DNA of 64,000 nt from Mesostigma viride (GCA_009746045.1 RPFO01000131.1:873773-937772), one strand, 5' to 3'. Positions 27,937 to 38,640 are shown, numbered from the stretch's first letter. Notes: a model not told the origin generated them from the sequence alone. Numbers and translations are program-made.

Positions 27937-29142
27937 GTTCCCTTCATTCTTGTCTTATGCGTCCACCGGTTTTTGTTTTGCCCCTGGCTTGGGTCGCCAG
28001 GGAGGGATGTAAGGGTAAGGCTAGCCTTTTTGGACATAAAGTGTTCCCATGGGTAAGGATGGCCAGTTGAGGGCCACTTCCCGATGTGCTCTACTTATTG
28101 TTTTAATAAAGAGTCTGGTTACCCTGGAGTTCCACGGTTAATAGAATCGGGGTTCTCTGAACATAGTTTCTTTATAGTGATACGGAAGGGGAGCCGCTGA
28201 TGCTAGGTGAAATAGAGCTGGGTGATGTGATCGTAATAAGGTTGATTAGGCTTCTAGTGTACGAGTATTACGGAAGATATGGCCTAATTGTTGCGGCCCA
28301 TACCTTGACGGTGTGCTGAGTACCTTGACGACGGATTTTTGCGTCTAGGTTCTCCTAGCAGATCTGTGATTGCGGACGGGTTTGCAACAGGCAATATCTG
28401 AAGTAAAACTTGACGGCTAAAACTGTTTAGAGGCCGTTGCCGGATCTGGCCGTTGGTAGAGAGCCGTTGGCCTTGAAACACGATAAAAGCTTGCTCACCT
28501 AGCTCATGGCGGTCTCTTTTGTTTTCCCACCCGCCCTCCCTGTGTGTTGCCTGTTTGGGGGTAAGGCTAGCCTTTTTGGACATAAAGTGTTCCCATGGGT
28601 AAGGATGGCCAGTTGAGGGCCACTTCCCGATGTGCTCTACTTATTGTTTTAATAAAGAGTCTGGTTACCCTGGAGTTCCACGGTTAATAGAATCGGGGTT
28701 CTCTGAACATAGTTTCTTTATAGTGATACGGAAGGGGAGCCGCTGATGCTAGGTGAAATAGAGCTGGGTGATGTGATCGTAATAAGGTTGATTAGGCTTC
28801 TAGTGTACGAGTATTACGGAAGATATGGCCTAATTGTTGCGGCCCATACCTTGACGGTGTGCTGAGTACCTTGACGACGGATTTTTGCGTCTAGGTTCTC
28901 CTAGCAGATCTGTGATTGCGGACGGGTTTGCAACAGGCAATATCTGAAGTAAAACTTGACGGCTAAAACTGTTTAGAGGCCGTTGCCGGATCTGGCCGTT
29001 GGTAGAGAGCCGTTGGCCTTGAAACACGATAAAAGCTTGCTCACCTAGCTCATGGCGGTCTCTTTTGTTTTAACGAAGGCGGCGACAGGGGTCAGGGGCA
29101 GCGTAGCTGACGCCCAGAATTCCTTTCTGCAAAGCGGCTGGG

Positions 29143-30201
29143 ATGCCGAAGCCCGGGCGGAAGCCAGGTTCGACAGGTGCTGGGAAGCAATTACCGAAAG
29201 CTAATCCCGAGGTGCCGACAGCTACTAAACAGACGGGAAAGGGCCGACTAGGCTGGCCGACGCAGAAGAAAAGGCTCCATCAGGAGCTCTCCACTTGCTC
29301 GGGCCTGCCTGAAGTGTGCGCTGCCTTTGAGGCGGTCCTCGGGACCGACTGGGTAACTACTGTCAGCCGGTGGTCTGCGGCCCAGCTGGAGTCCGTCGTT
29401 GGACTGCTGGTCGACCACGTGGACGGGCCTGAAATTCTGGCAGCAGCGGACCCAAACGAAGCGCTAGTGGCAGCCCTCCAAAGCGCCCGGGACTTGGCGG
29501 ACTCGGACGAAGAGGAGATGCAGCCACCACGCCGGCCCACGAAAGGGGCGAAAAAGGGGACGAAAAAAGTCGGAAGCCCAGCCCCGAGCAAGGGAAAGGC
29601 CGCGGGGGATGTGAGGGAGCAGCTCTTGGAGCTGGCGGCTATTATTGGCAAGCAGGGGCAGGCGGGCAAAGAAGAGGAGGAGGAGGAGGAGTCCGAGGAA
29701 GAGGATTTCCTGACGAAATTGAAGGATGCGCTGGCCGGGGCAGATGGGGCTTCCAGGAAGCCGAAAAAGACCAAAGGGGTGACGCTGCCCACTCGAGCAC
29801 AAGTGGTGAATTGGAGGGTGCAAGAGAGAGTGCTCCCCGAGGTGCTCGAGGATGCCAACGACAATGGAGGGGGGATAAAGAGTTGGATCATGGCTACTCG
29901 CCAAGGGGGGTGGAGGAACCAGGAAAGCAGGAAGGTGGTCATGAACATCGCCCTGGCCATGGACACACTCTTCAAGGAGTTGGGGCCGGCAGCCGGGGAG
30001 TTGGCTGGGGTAGAGTATCTCATGAGGGTGGTGGCAGCCATGCTCCTAGTGGAGAGCCAGGGGTCAGGAGGGTGGAAGGTGGCTGGCCACCTCCTTGCTC
30101 TCAAGGAAGATGCCTCCTTGGTGAGCAACCCGGCCATGAAGATGGCCCTGCAAAGCGCCACGATGATGGAGAAGCTGGGCAAGGCCCAGCAAACCAAGTA
30201 A
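29143..30201 (+). CDS. gag: Gag-like protein (array unit 3)
   Basis: The product is identical to the 352-residue Gag of units 1 and 2. Confidence 0.75.
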   Translation: MPKPGRKPGSTGAGKQLPKANPEVPTATKQTGKGRLGWPTQKKRLHQELSTCSGLPEVCAAFEAVLGTDWVTTVSRWSAAQLESVVGLLVDHVDGPEILAAADPNEALVAALQSARDLADSDEEEMQPPRRPTKGAKKGTKKVGSPAPSKGKAAGDVREQLLELAAIIGKQGQAGKEEEEEEESEEEDFLTKLKDALAGADGASRKPKKTKGVTLPTRAQVVNWRVQERVLPEVLEDANDNGGGIKSWIMATRQGGWRNQESRKVVMNIALAMDTLFKELGPAAGELAGVEYLMRVVAAMLLVESQGSGGWKVAGHLLALKEDASLVSNPAMKMALQSATMMEKLGKAQQTK

Positions 30202-30248
30202 ACACCGAAAGGGTAAACCGCTCCCCCTTCCCACTGCCTCTTCCTACA

Positions 30249-32792
30249 ATGCCTCTAAGCACTACGTGGGGGAGAGTGAGGTCAGCACGCAGACGCCAGC
30301 GTGCAACTCGCCGCCGCCGGACCTTCACTCTACAACACAAGGTGATTACGTGGTTGAATTGGCTATGGCACGGGGGGGCAGACCCTCCGCCTAAATCTGG
30401 AGGCGCGTGCTCCAGAGGAACGGCGGAGGCCCTGAAAAGGGTCAAGAAGCACTGCGAGTGGTACAGTCGCCGCGTAACCGGCGTTGCGACAGGCCCCGCA
30501 GAAGGAAGTGATCTAATCTATGGGAAATGTAATAAGTATGAACAACTTGTGGCGGAGCGGGTGAGTCTGCCGAAGCGCGAGGTGGCAGGAAAGGCGAAGC
30601 TGCTGGATTTGCTGGCGCTACGACCTAGTTGGCGAGAGGTGTACGCGAGCGAAGCCAACTGCATCAAGCCGGAGGTGGCTGCCAGTGCGAGGTATTGGAA
30701 TGTACCTGCCCCCAGCCGAGGGTGCACCATGGCGGAGTGGGGCAAGTTGATGGGGAGGGCAGCGGACGTGGGGATGGTGGAGTTCCGAGAGACGCGGCCA
30801 AAGTGGGTAGACGGATGTTTTGGGGTGGCCAAAGGAGTGGGGGAGTTAAGGCTCATTGTGAATAAGAAGTTGGGGAACGCACTGTGGGTGGACCCCCCTA
30901 AGACGGTGTTACCCCACCTGGGCATATACTCGGAGGTCTATATCAAGGGTCGGTGCTACACGGCCAAGAGCGATCTGGTCTCGTATTACTATACCATCCA
31001 AGTGCCGGAGTGGTGGTGGGATTATCAAGGGCTACCTGATGTGTGGTCCACCGATGTCGGGCTGCCGGGGCGGCGGAGGAGGGTGTGGCCAGTGCTGAAA
31101 GTGCTGGCCATGGGGCACTCCCACGCTGTAGCGCTAGGGGAAGCCATCCATGAGATGGTCCTCTATGCCACGGGCGCTTTGGATCCTAGACGGCAGGTGA
31201 ACCGCCTCACAAGTGTAGGGGAGCTGACCGTGCTTCGGAATGCATGGGGTAACCCAACCGCCCTAGCCATCGAGTACAAGGAGGAGAGCACGAGGGAGAT
31301 GCAAATCGACCTTGAGGACCCCCCTGCCCCTATGGTATCCATCACTATTGATGACCTGGTGGTCAGCAATGGGCGCACGTGCGAGGCGGTGAATCGCTTA
31401 ATCGCGAGTGCTATTGAAGACGGGTACGCGCCTAACAACCTTGTGCCCTCCAAGGACAAGACGATCATGGCTAGCCCGGAGGGGGAGGACGAGCTAGAAG
31501 CTCTGGGTGTTGTTCACCGGCGGGATGGGGTGTTGGAGCCGACAGCTAAGCAGCTCACCCTTGTGGTTGCGCACACTCGTGTACTCCTCGAGAGGGGACG
31601 CGCTACCGCTGAGGCGCTGGCGGCCGTCGTGGGCCGGTGGGTGTGGCTGCAGATGCTCAGCCGCACTTGCTTGTCCATATGGCAGCAGAGTTTTAAGTTC
31701 ATCAACCTCAAGGGGTGGGGCCAGCGAACGCGACCTTTGTGGCAAGGTGTGCGCGATGAGCTCGAGTGTGCCATGGCGTTGGCCCCCATGCTCCGTGTGG
31801 ACCGGGGGGCTGCCCTGGCTCCGGTGGTGGTGGCCTCGGATGCGTCTAGTTTTGGGCAGGGGGTTGTCTACGCTGAGATGGCCCCAGCTGAGGTGACGGA
31901 ATTAGCTCGGGCCCGGGAGGTGCGGGGTTACCCAACCCTCCTCACCCCAGGTGAGGCCATGTATGCCGGGCCTAGACCCTTGACCAAGGCCGCGGAAAAA
32001 GCCATCATCCACGGGCGATGGCGCGTCGGGATCAAGAGTCGCTGGCGCGATTCGACCATGCACATCAACGAGAAGGAAGTGCGGGCCGCTGTGAAGGGGG
32101 TGGAGCGCTCGGCCCGGAACCTCGGAACATGGGGTAAGCGGGTGGTGAGGTTAGTGGACTCCACTGCCGCTTTGGGCTGCTTGGCTAAAGGGCGTTCCTC
32201 TTCTTACCGGTTAAACAAGCAATGCCGCCGGTTGTGCGCTCTTACGTTGGTCACCGGCAGCCGCTCACAATGGGTCTGGACGCCAAGTGAGCTTCAGCCT
32301 GCGGATGGGCCTTCGCGGGGGCTTTCCATGGCTGCCTCGGTGGCCGGGTGGGTCCGCGATTTGACTCGCGAGGGTGTTCATCCCAATCCCGGGCCTCGGC
32401 TTGGCGCTAGCTACTTGACCCTTCTTGAGGGCAAGGTGAAGCCGGCTACTTTGATGGTTTACCATCGGGGTCTTAGGTCCTTTTTCGCATGGTGGGCGAG
32501 CCGGCGGGGTCGGGTTGGCAGCTTGTTGCGCGGCTTGACGATAGAGGAATACTATTGCGAGTATGTCGCTTGGGCGCACTCACGGTGTTACAGCCGCCAG
32601 TTGTGTGTCAATGCGCTTATGGGCCTGAATTTGTACTTCCCCCGGGAGGTGCGGGATTGGGCCTTGGCACGAAGTGTTTTGGCTGGCTGGCGCACGTTGG
32701 CACCCCCTCGTGCCCCCCCCCCATTCCATGGGAGGCTGCGTTTGCGCTTGCTTGTACTATGGTGCTCCAGCGGCAGCCTCGTGCGGCTATGA
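30249..32792 (+). CDS. Reverse transcriptase-RNase H (array unit 3)
   Basis: The product is identical to the unit 1 protein; the frame is lost at the C10 run at 32713-32722. Confidence 0.85.
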   Translation: MPLSTTWGRVRSARRRQRATRRRRTFTLQHKVITWLNWLWHGGADPPPKSGGACSRGTAEALKRVKKHCEWYSRRVTGVATGPAEGSDLIYGKCNKYEQLVAERVSLPKREVAGKAKLLDLLALRPSWREVYASEANCIKPEVAASARYWNVPAPSRGCTMAEWGKLMGRAADVGMVEFRETRPKWVDGCFGVAKGVGELRLIVNKKLGNALWVDPPKTVLPHLGIYSEVYIKGRCYTAKSDLVSYYYTIQVPEWWWDYQGLPDVWSTDVGLPGRRRRVWPVLKVLAMGHSHAVALGEAIHEMVLYATGALDPRRQVNRLTSVGELTVLRNAWGNPTALAIEYKEESTREMQIDLEDPPAPMVSITIDDLVVSNGRTCEAVNRLIASAIEDGYAPNNLVPSKDKTIMASPEGEDELEALGVVHRRDGVLEPTAKQLTLVVAHTRVLLERGRATAEALAAVVGRWVWLQMLSRTCLSIWQQSFKFINLKGWGQRTRPLWQGVRDELECAMALAPMLRVDRGAALAPVVVASDASSFGQGVVYAEMAPAEVTELARAREVRGYPTLLTPGEAMYAGPRPLTKAAEKAIIHGRWRVGIKSRWRDSTMHINEKEVRAAVKGVERSARNLGTWGKRVVRLVDSTAALGCLAKGRSSSYRLNKQCRRLCALTLVTGSRSQWVWTPSELQPADGPSRGLSMAASVAGWVRDLTREGVHPNPGPRLGASYLTLLEGKVKPATLMVYHRGLRSFFAWWASRRGRVGSLLRGLTIEEYYCEYVAWAHSRCYSRQLCVNALMGLNLYFPREVRDWALARSVLAGWRTLAPPRAPPPFHGRLRLRLLVLWCSSGSLVRL

Positions 32793-33325
32793 TGGTCATC
32801 GTTATTTTCCAACAATACCTGCGGGTATCGGAGGCGCTCAACCTGTTGGTCGGCCATGTGCGCTTGCAGCCTGATGTTCGGTTGCGGGGTTCGCAGCGGG
32901 GCGCCTTGTTGTTGATGTCAGCTAAGACGGCTAAGGGGGAGGTGCAGTCTGTGGTGATCGAGGATGTCATGACTGAGACCCTCTTGCGGGCTTGTATGCG
33001 TGGCAAGGCGGCCTGGGAGCGGGTGTTCCCTTACGATTATGCCCAGTTCAGCCGGGTTTGGCATCAGGCCACGCAAGCTTTGGGGGTCGACACGGTGTTT
33101 ACCATTCACGGGCTGCGGCATGGGGGGGCTACCTATGATTTTTTGCGGCAGCGCAGCATGGCTGATATTCAGCATCGGGGTCGCTGGCGCAGCAGCAAAA
33201 CTGTCGCCCACTATGTGGGATTGCACCGGAGCTTGGCCCTCACCCTTCCTGACGCCCTGGTTCGGGCTATCGCCGCCTGCCCCCCGCGCATTTGGCGGAG
33301 CGTCTTTTCTCTGCCTTCCTCTTAA
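32723..33325 (+). CDS. Tyrosine recombinase catalytic domain (array unit 3)
   Basis: The same complete R/H-x-x-R/Y set as in unit 1 is present, in the shifted frame, open from 32489. Confidence 0.8.
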   Translation: MPWEAAFALACTMVLQRQPRAAMMVIVIFQQYLRVSEALNLLVGHVRLQPDVRLRGSQRGALLLMSAKTAKGEVQSVVIEDVMTETLLRACMRGKAAWERVFPYDYAQFSRVWHQATQALGVDTVFTIHGLRHGGATYDFLRQRSMADIQHRGRWRSSKTVAHYVGLHRSLALTLPDALVRAIAACPPRIWRSVFSLPSS

Positions 33326-34079
33326 GTTCCCTTCATTCTTGTCTTATGCGTCCACCGGTTTTTGTTTTGCCCCTGGCTTGGGTCGCCAGGGAGGGATGTA
33401 AGGGTAAGGCTAGCCTTTTTGGACATAAAGTGTTCCCATGGGTAAGGATGGCCAGTTGAGGGCCACTTCCCGATGTGCTCTACTTATTGTTTTAATAAAG
33501 AGTCTGGTTACCCTGGAGTTCCACGGTTAATAGAATCGGGGTTCTCTGAACATAGTTTCTTTATAGTGATACGGAAGGGGAGCCGCTGATGCTAGGTGAA
33601 ATAGAGCTGGGTGATGTGATCGTAATAAGGTTGATTAGGCTTCTAGTGTACGAGTATTACGGAAGATATGGCCTAATTGTTGCGGCCCATACCTTGACGG
33701 TGTGCTGAGTACCTTGACGACGGATTTTTGCGTCTAGGTTCTCCTAGCAGATCTGTGATTGCGGACGGGTTTGCAACAGGCAATATCTGAAGTAAAACTT
33801 GACGGCTAAAACTGTTTAGAGGCCGTTGCCGGATCTGGCCGTTGGTAGAGAGCCGTTGGCCTTGAAACACGATAAAAGCTTGCTCACCTAGCTCATGGCG
33901 GTCTCTTTTGTTTTCCCACCCGCCCTCCCTGTGTGTTGCCTGTTTGGGGGTAAGGCTAGCCTTTTTGGACATAAAGTGTTCCCATGGGTAAGGATGGCCA
34001 GTTGAGGGCCACTTCCCGATGTGCTCTACTTATTGTTTTAATAAAGAGTCTGGTTACCCTGGAGTTCCACGGTTAATAG

Positions 34080-35568
34080 AAGAACTTATTCCGGCTCAGA
34101 GACAAATATAGAGGGATTGTTGGCAGATGTGAATAGGCTACGGTCTGAAGTCGCGGAACTTACAGACAGCAAACAAGTAGTCACACAAGAACTCGAATAC
34201 GCAAACAGAGAACTTTCACAAATTAAAGAGGCACTTGGTGCCATCGAGGAAGCACGAGTGGCAGACAAAAGCGAAATGGCGGTTGTCGTAAAAGAGCGGG
34301 ACGAAGCTGTTCGCAAATTAGCAGAAATGCAGACCATGAGAAGCGAAGTCGCCACACAGATCACAGAGACCATCGAAAGAGAGCGAGGCACTTTTGGTCG
34401 TGAGCGACAGGTCTTTTTGAATCGAATTAAAGAGCTTGAAGGATTGAGCGAGGATTTCAGTGTAAAGCTTGCAAAACAAAGACGAATTGTTGCTGAAAAA
34501 GAAGAAAACATTGCACGACTCATCGCGGACAATGAAAGTACTGCGGAACAGTTGAGCGAAATTAAAGCGTCTTTAGGGAAAAGCAAAGGGTTAGAGGATC
34601 AAATTGAGGGGCTCAAATATGAGAAGCAAAACCTGGAGGATCAGCTTAAACAGGCAAGTAAGGAATTGTTAGAAAATAAACAAAAATTCGACAGAAATGG
34701 CAATGACGCCACAGAGGCCATTACGCTTCGAAAAGAGAATGGGGCGCTAACGAATACAATCGCTTCGTTGAAAACACAATTAGCGGAATTAAACGGGGAA
34801 ATAAGCGCGAAAACTGAACAATATACAATTGAAGTAACGATGCGAGAGAAACTAGAAAAACAAAACAGATATCTTGAAGCGATGCAAAAGTTTAACCCTC
34901 CCGACGATCAAGACAAGGAGTTATTAGAAAAGCTTGCTAACACGTATGTGGCCGACACGTGGAAGACTGTTGATGCCTTTCGAAGCTGGTTTGGAAACGG
35001 AAAAACAGACGTTCTACAACAACTCGAAAAAGAGTTACAGAAAAATAAAGAAAAACGGCGGAATAACGCTATCGACGCAAAACTAAACGAACAGAAGCTA
35101 AAATGGGATAAACAAAACCTCGAAGAAAGACTTACTTGGGAACAGAAACTCATAAAAGCAACCGAAGAACGAGATAAAGCTTTGAAGGAAATTAAAAATA
35201 TAGGGTCACAATTGACACAACTACAAGAAAAAAACGGTTTATACGAACAACAAAGCTTACAAAGGTCCCAAGCTTCATACGAATTAAATAAAAAAATCTC
35301 GATTCTCTCAAAGACTATAAACGATAACGAAGTAGAGATAAAGAGACTCAAAAACTTGTTAGAAACTGACGACTTGGTGTTTTTGAGAACGAATTATGAG
35401 TACAATCCGCCGACGAAAGAACAAGAAAGATTGATGAGAGAACTTTCAAAACGTTTAGCTGACAATGCGCCTATGAATGCTGCTTCTTTCGGAACACTGG
35501 GAAATACAGGAGATTATATAGTAGGACAACTAAAGTATCTACGCGACCAATATCAAAGAAAGGCATAA
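34080..35568 (+). pseudogene. Coiled-coil protein, part 3 of 3 (C-terminus)
   Basis: The frame is open from the array boundary; the TTG at 34117 is not a real start. About 495 residues follow, nearly all heptad-type coiled coil. The first 70 are a diverged repeat of part 2 (shared D-S-K-Q-V-V-T-Q-E-L and K-S-E-M-A-V-V-V-K-E-R). A short non-coil segment at about 275-300 (F-N-P-P-D-D-Q-D) breaks the rod, and the last 60 residues look globular. Together the three parts give about 825 residues, a size typical of structural or scaffold proteins. The stop overlaps the convergent cysteine desulfurase by 16 bp. Confidence 0.7.
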
Positions 35569-36671
35569 GTAACAAACTCGTCTAGTTCCTCTTTTGTCGT
35601 CTGGGAACTTAAACCGATGCGCACTGTCCCCTTCTCTTTCTCGATAGGAAGACCAATGGCTTTAAGAGTCTCGCTCCGTTTCAACAAGTGACAGGCAGAA
35701 CCTGTCGAGACCGCAATCCCCTTTGCCGCCAACCGCTTGACGAGCGCGCGCGAACTACGGACAGGAAGTGACACGGATACCAAGTTCGGCAACACGTCCT
35801 CGGGATTTTCAGGACCGTTCATGACGCCACCTCTAGCCACAAGACGCTGGACTAGATATTTGCGCATTTTCCTGATTCGCGCAACGTCCGACCGGCCTCT
35901 AACGCAGTTCAACTTTACAGCTTCGGCTAACGCGCATATGAGGGGCGGTGATTCCGTACCTGGCCTTACGGCACGTTCCTGTCCACCTCCCCAAGCGAGC
36001 GGGGAAAGACAAGAAGGGTCTTTTCTCATGATCAACGCCCCGACACCTTTCACGGAATGGATTTTGTGTCCGGACAATACGTAACTGTCAAGATTGTGCA
36101 CGCCTCGGATCTTAAATTTACCCGCGGCCTGGGTGGTATCTGAATGAAAGTGGACTCGCTTTCCGACAATTTTTCGGATAGCGCCGAGATCTTGTAACGT
36201 TCCGATTTCGTTATTGGCGTAAATAATGCTCACTAGTTTGACGCGCTTCCCATACTTTTTCATCGCCTCTTGGATCTTCTCTAGCGAAACGAATCCGTTT
36301 CTGTCTACCGGGATCCGAACAATCTCTACTCTGTGTTTGTCTGCAAGATGTTCAAGCGGCTTGATACCAGCGGGATGTTCGATTTCAGAAGTGATGACGA
36401 CACCTTCGTACCCGTTTCTTTCCATAACGCCATTAAGTACGATGTTCATCGATTCTGTGGCGCCGGATGTAAACACGATCGACTTGCATGGCTCCTTGAG
36501 ATATTTTGCTATCATGGCGCGCGCCTTTTCTACCACATTCCTCGCCCTCTTACCAATCTAGTGCGAAGAAGAGGGGTTTCCGTACAGATCTTTCGACACG
36601 GACGTCATCACCTTGACTACCTCTGGATGCGGCTTCGTCGTGCTATTGTTGTCGAGGTAGATCTCTCTCAT
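35553..36671 (-). pseudogene. Cysteine desulfurase (NifS/IscS family) with in-frame TAG
   Basis: The enzyme is PLP-dependent and takes sulfur from cysteine for Fe-S clusters. From Met 36671 the N-terminus reads Y-L-D-N-N-S-T-T and N-P-S-S-S-H, typical of the family. Codon 38 (36558-36560) is TAG, exactly where family members have a variable residue after N-P-S-S-x-H. The frame then continues intact: the S-G-H-K motif with PLP Lys at codon 203, S-T-G-S-A-C with catalytic Cys at codon 327, and a normal C-terminus. Without the stop it would be a full-length 372-codon gene. Either a recent nonsense mutation, readthrough, or a sequence error explains it; translation from an internal GTG at 36536 would lose the substrate loop. 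Confidence 0.85.
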
Positions 36672-36758
36672 GTGTTCTGTTATCAGCAGGGAATACAATT
36701 CTGCACAAAATCGGTTCGTTCAACGATTCGCGAAATAAATATCTCCACAAGACACACC

Positions 36759-37436
36759 ATGGGGAAGATAAATATGCTCGAACCCGGTCAGTCCGCCCCT
36801 TCTCGCAAAAGGAGCAAGCGCGCGCTGCGCAAGCTCCCGGAAGTCCCGGAAGAGACCGAGGAAAACAAAGCGATGGCGAGGCGGTCGATTGCGACGGAGA
36901 CAACGACGAATCTCTCTCCACCTGATCGATTTTCCATCCCGAACACGCTAGCAGAGAGCTTTATCGAATTTCTTGTTCGTCCCGACGGCACAGTGAACGT
37001 CGGAGCGCTTTGTTCTGCCATGAACAGCAGCCCCCGGGACGTTTTTGCAAGCGACACGGCCTGGGTCAGGATTTCGGACGTCATGGCTGCAATGACCTCG
37101 AACAAGAAACTCCGACCTCTACGAGACGCTTTCGGGGAGACCGTGCAAAGCATGCAAGAAATTCGCGGGGAGATCGACACGGACGATAAGGAAAACACGA
37201 TCCCCTATCGCTGCGTGGATTTTTTAAAAAGTGTCTACGGCCACAATCTTTTTGACGCCGTCCATCTAATGACTTTCGGTGGCATGGTGTACAGCGAGTT
37301 CATCGAAAAGCGAGGGCACCCTCCGCCCTTGCGTGCGGACGGGTACAAATTGTACTTCACTCGCGATATTCCTATCATGAAGAGTGCATTTGACAAATGG
37401 AACGGCAAGTTGCCAGTTAAAAACGAGCTTATTTGA
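36759..37436 (+). CDS. Hypothetical protein, 225 aa
   Basis: The Met at 36759 is chosen because AAATAAATATC lies about 20 bp upstream and the longer frame from 36333 overlaps the cysteine desulfurase. The N-terminus is basic (S-R-K-R-S-K-R-A-L-R-K, a possible nuclear-localisation-type signal). The remainder is globular (S-P-P-D-R-F-S-I-P-N then K-L-Y-F-T-R-D-I-P). I do not recognise the family. Confidence 0.6.
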   Translation: MGKINMLEPGQSAPSRKRSKRALRKLPEVPEETEENKAMARRSIATETTTNLSPPDRFSIPNTLAESFIEFLVRPDGTVNVGALCSAMNSSPRDVFASDTAWVRISDVMAAMTSNKKLRPLRDAFGETVQSMQEIRGEIDTDDKENTIPYRCVDFLKSVYGHNLFDAVHLMTFGGMVYSEFIEKRGHPPPLRADGYKLYFTRDIPIMKSAFDKWNGKLPVKNELI

Positions 37437-37465
37437 ATATTTTATTCATTCATCAAAGTAAGACC

Positions 37466-37807
37466 ATGCAACACAAACTTGTTTTGACTGCCGCCGCAGC
37501 GGGTGCAATCGTGTCCACCGTACTCACAATTCTGTTCTCTCATTTCAATCGTCGTCTGAAAAACATGCGTTCCGAGACAGACGATATAGCTGTAGAAATG
37601 CGCAACTTAGGCGAAGAAACGAACGATCCTTTGTCTGTCCAACGCGAGGCGGAGAACAGAGCGAAAAAGTACCGTCGAGTGAAAAATAGATTATCGTACG
37701 CTCTCGCATTCGGCTGGGGAATCACAGCAAGCTTGCTTTTAGTCTTTTTGTTCCTCGTTCTTCGTCCCGATTTTCCAGCTCCGTCGGTGTTTGAGTCGGA
37801 GCGGTGA
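37466..37807 (+). CDS. Two-pass membrane protein with central charged helix, 113 aa
   Basis: From Met 37466 there is a membrane helix at about 5-25, a highly charged helical middle (R-E-A-E-N-R-A-K-K-Y-R-R-V-K-N-R) and a second helix at about 83-103 (L-L-L-V-F-L-F-L-V-L). The stop overlaps the 3' end of the minus-strand gene at 37722 by 86 bp. An upstream Met at 37433 is in frame but less likely. Confidence 0.55.
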   Translation: MQHKLVLTAAAAGAIVSTVLTILFSHFNRRLKNMRSETDDIAVEMRNLGEETNDPLSVQREAENRAKKYRRVKNRLSYALAFGWGITASLLLVFLFLVLRPDFPAPSVFESER

Positions 37808-38429
37808 GTCCCGCAGTAAATTCATCCTCTTCTTCAAACGCCGTAGTCTCGACGACTCTCTGCGATGAAAGAAGTTCGCGAAGAAAGTCGTCCGAGTCCG
37901 CGGTGTTTTTTTTTGACACCGGTTGCAGATCTGCGACGCGTTTTTCGAGCCTCACAAGAGCTTCCCGAAGAATCGCGATTTCTTTTTCCATCGCTCGAAG
38001 CCGGTGCACGGTGATCCGGTTTTTGTTGTTCTTGAGTTCAAGGCTTTGAGCGCACACAGGCGATCGAAAGCAGCCAAGAGGGTGTTGATCGCACCGATCT
38101 GCGGAACCAACGAGAGGACGACAAGGGCCGAACGGTTCGTATGGTTTTCCGTCGACGAGCACGCGAAGTCCCTTTCTTCCTTCCCATCCTGGTTGGTCGA
38201 GACAAACCACCGAGGCTCGGAATACAGGATCCTCGAAGGGGATGCAAAACCTGTTCTTGTGTCTTCCGCACAGTCCGATTTGTGGCGTCTTTGGGTCGGA
38301 GAACGCCGCCTTGCACGAGCACAAAGGGGCGCTGCACTCGATAACCATGGTGACTGGCAGACTTTCGAAAGCAGCGATCTCGTTCCGAGACACGGTGACA
38401 AAACAGCCGATGACGCGGGAGGAAGCCAT
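37722..38429 (-). CDS. Cys-rich protein with repeated zinc-like motif and coiled coil, 235 aa
   Basis: The N-terminal 140 residues hold Cys/His clusters: E-C...L-C-S-C...L-C-G-R-H, then C-R-P-L...R-C-D-Q-H. The L-C-G-R-H end matches L-C-G-T-H in the gene at 38641. A coiled coil follows (K-E-I-A-I-L-R-E-A-L-V-R-L-E-K-R-V, about 147-165), then an acidic tail and a basic end (K-R-L-K). The pattern suggests a zinc-binding adaptor or DNA-binding protein. The family is not recognised. Confidence 0.55.
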   Translation of the reverse strand: MASSRVIGCFVTVSRNEIAAFESLPVTMVIECSAPLCSCKAAFSDPKTPQIGLCGRHKNRFCIPFEDPVFRASVVCLDQPGWEGRKGLRVLVDGKPYEPFGPCRPLVGSADRCDQHPLGCFRSPVCAQSLELKNNKNRITVHRLRAMEKEIAILREALVRLEKRVADLQPVSKKNTADSDDFLRELLSSQRVVETTAFEEEDEFTAGLTAPTQTPTELENRDEERGTKRLKASLL

Positions 38430-38640
38430 GGCAGCTGGTGAGGAAGAGAGTGCAACGAGACAGAGAGAGAGAGGGCGACAGGTATTTATATGTGTCGGTA
38501 GATTCGGCGATGGGAGGTTACAACCTTATCGCAAGAACCTTCTAGAACTTCGACCAAGACGAGAATGACGTGGTGGTACGGTCAAGATACCGTACACTAA
38601 AAGAGGTTTGGGATTTTTATGCCTTTGTATTATCAGTACA

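Larger units (their letters stand above)
23304..28692 (+). mobile_element. PAT/Ngaro-like YR retrotransposon, array unit 2
   Basis: Unit 2 repeats unit 1 at an offset of exactly 5389 bp, with A1 23304-23682, B1 28013-28144, A2 28147-28525 and B2 28559-28690. Its 5' junction with unit 1 is the B2-AA-A1 join, not viral DNA, so it sits inside the end of another element. Confidence 0.85.
17915..34081 (+). mobile_element. Tandem array of three identical autonomous YR retrotransposons
   Basis: Three head-to-tail units start at 17915, 23304 and 28693, each 5389 bp; the insert is exactly 3 x 5389 = 16167 bp. Each unit reads A1, gag, RT-RNase H, YR, B1, A2, spacer, B2, then the AA core. The predicted proteins of the three units are identical. 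The array splits a viral coiled-coil gene; counting AA once rejoins the frame. Such arrays fit serial integration of circular element DNA into the resident element's own end, or unequal exchange; assembly duplication cannot be excluded. Confidence 0.85.
28693..34081 (+). mobile_element. PAT/Ngaro-like YR retrotransposon, array unit 3
   Basis: Unit 3 has A1 28693-29071, B1 33402-33533, A2 33536-33914 and B2 33948-34079. Its 3' end, at the AA core 34080-34081, borders the viral coiled-coil gene, giving the outer boundary of the array. Confidence 0.85.
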
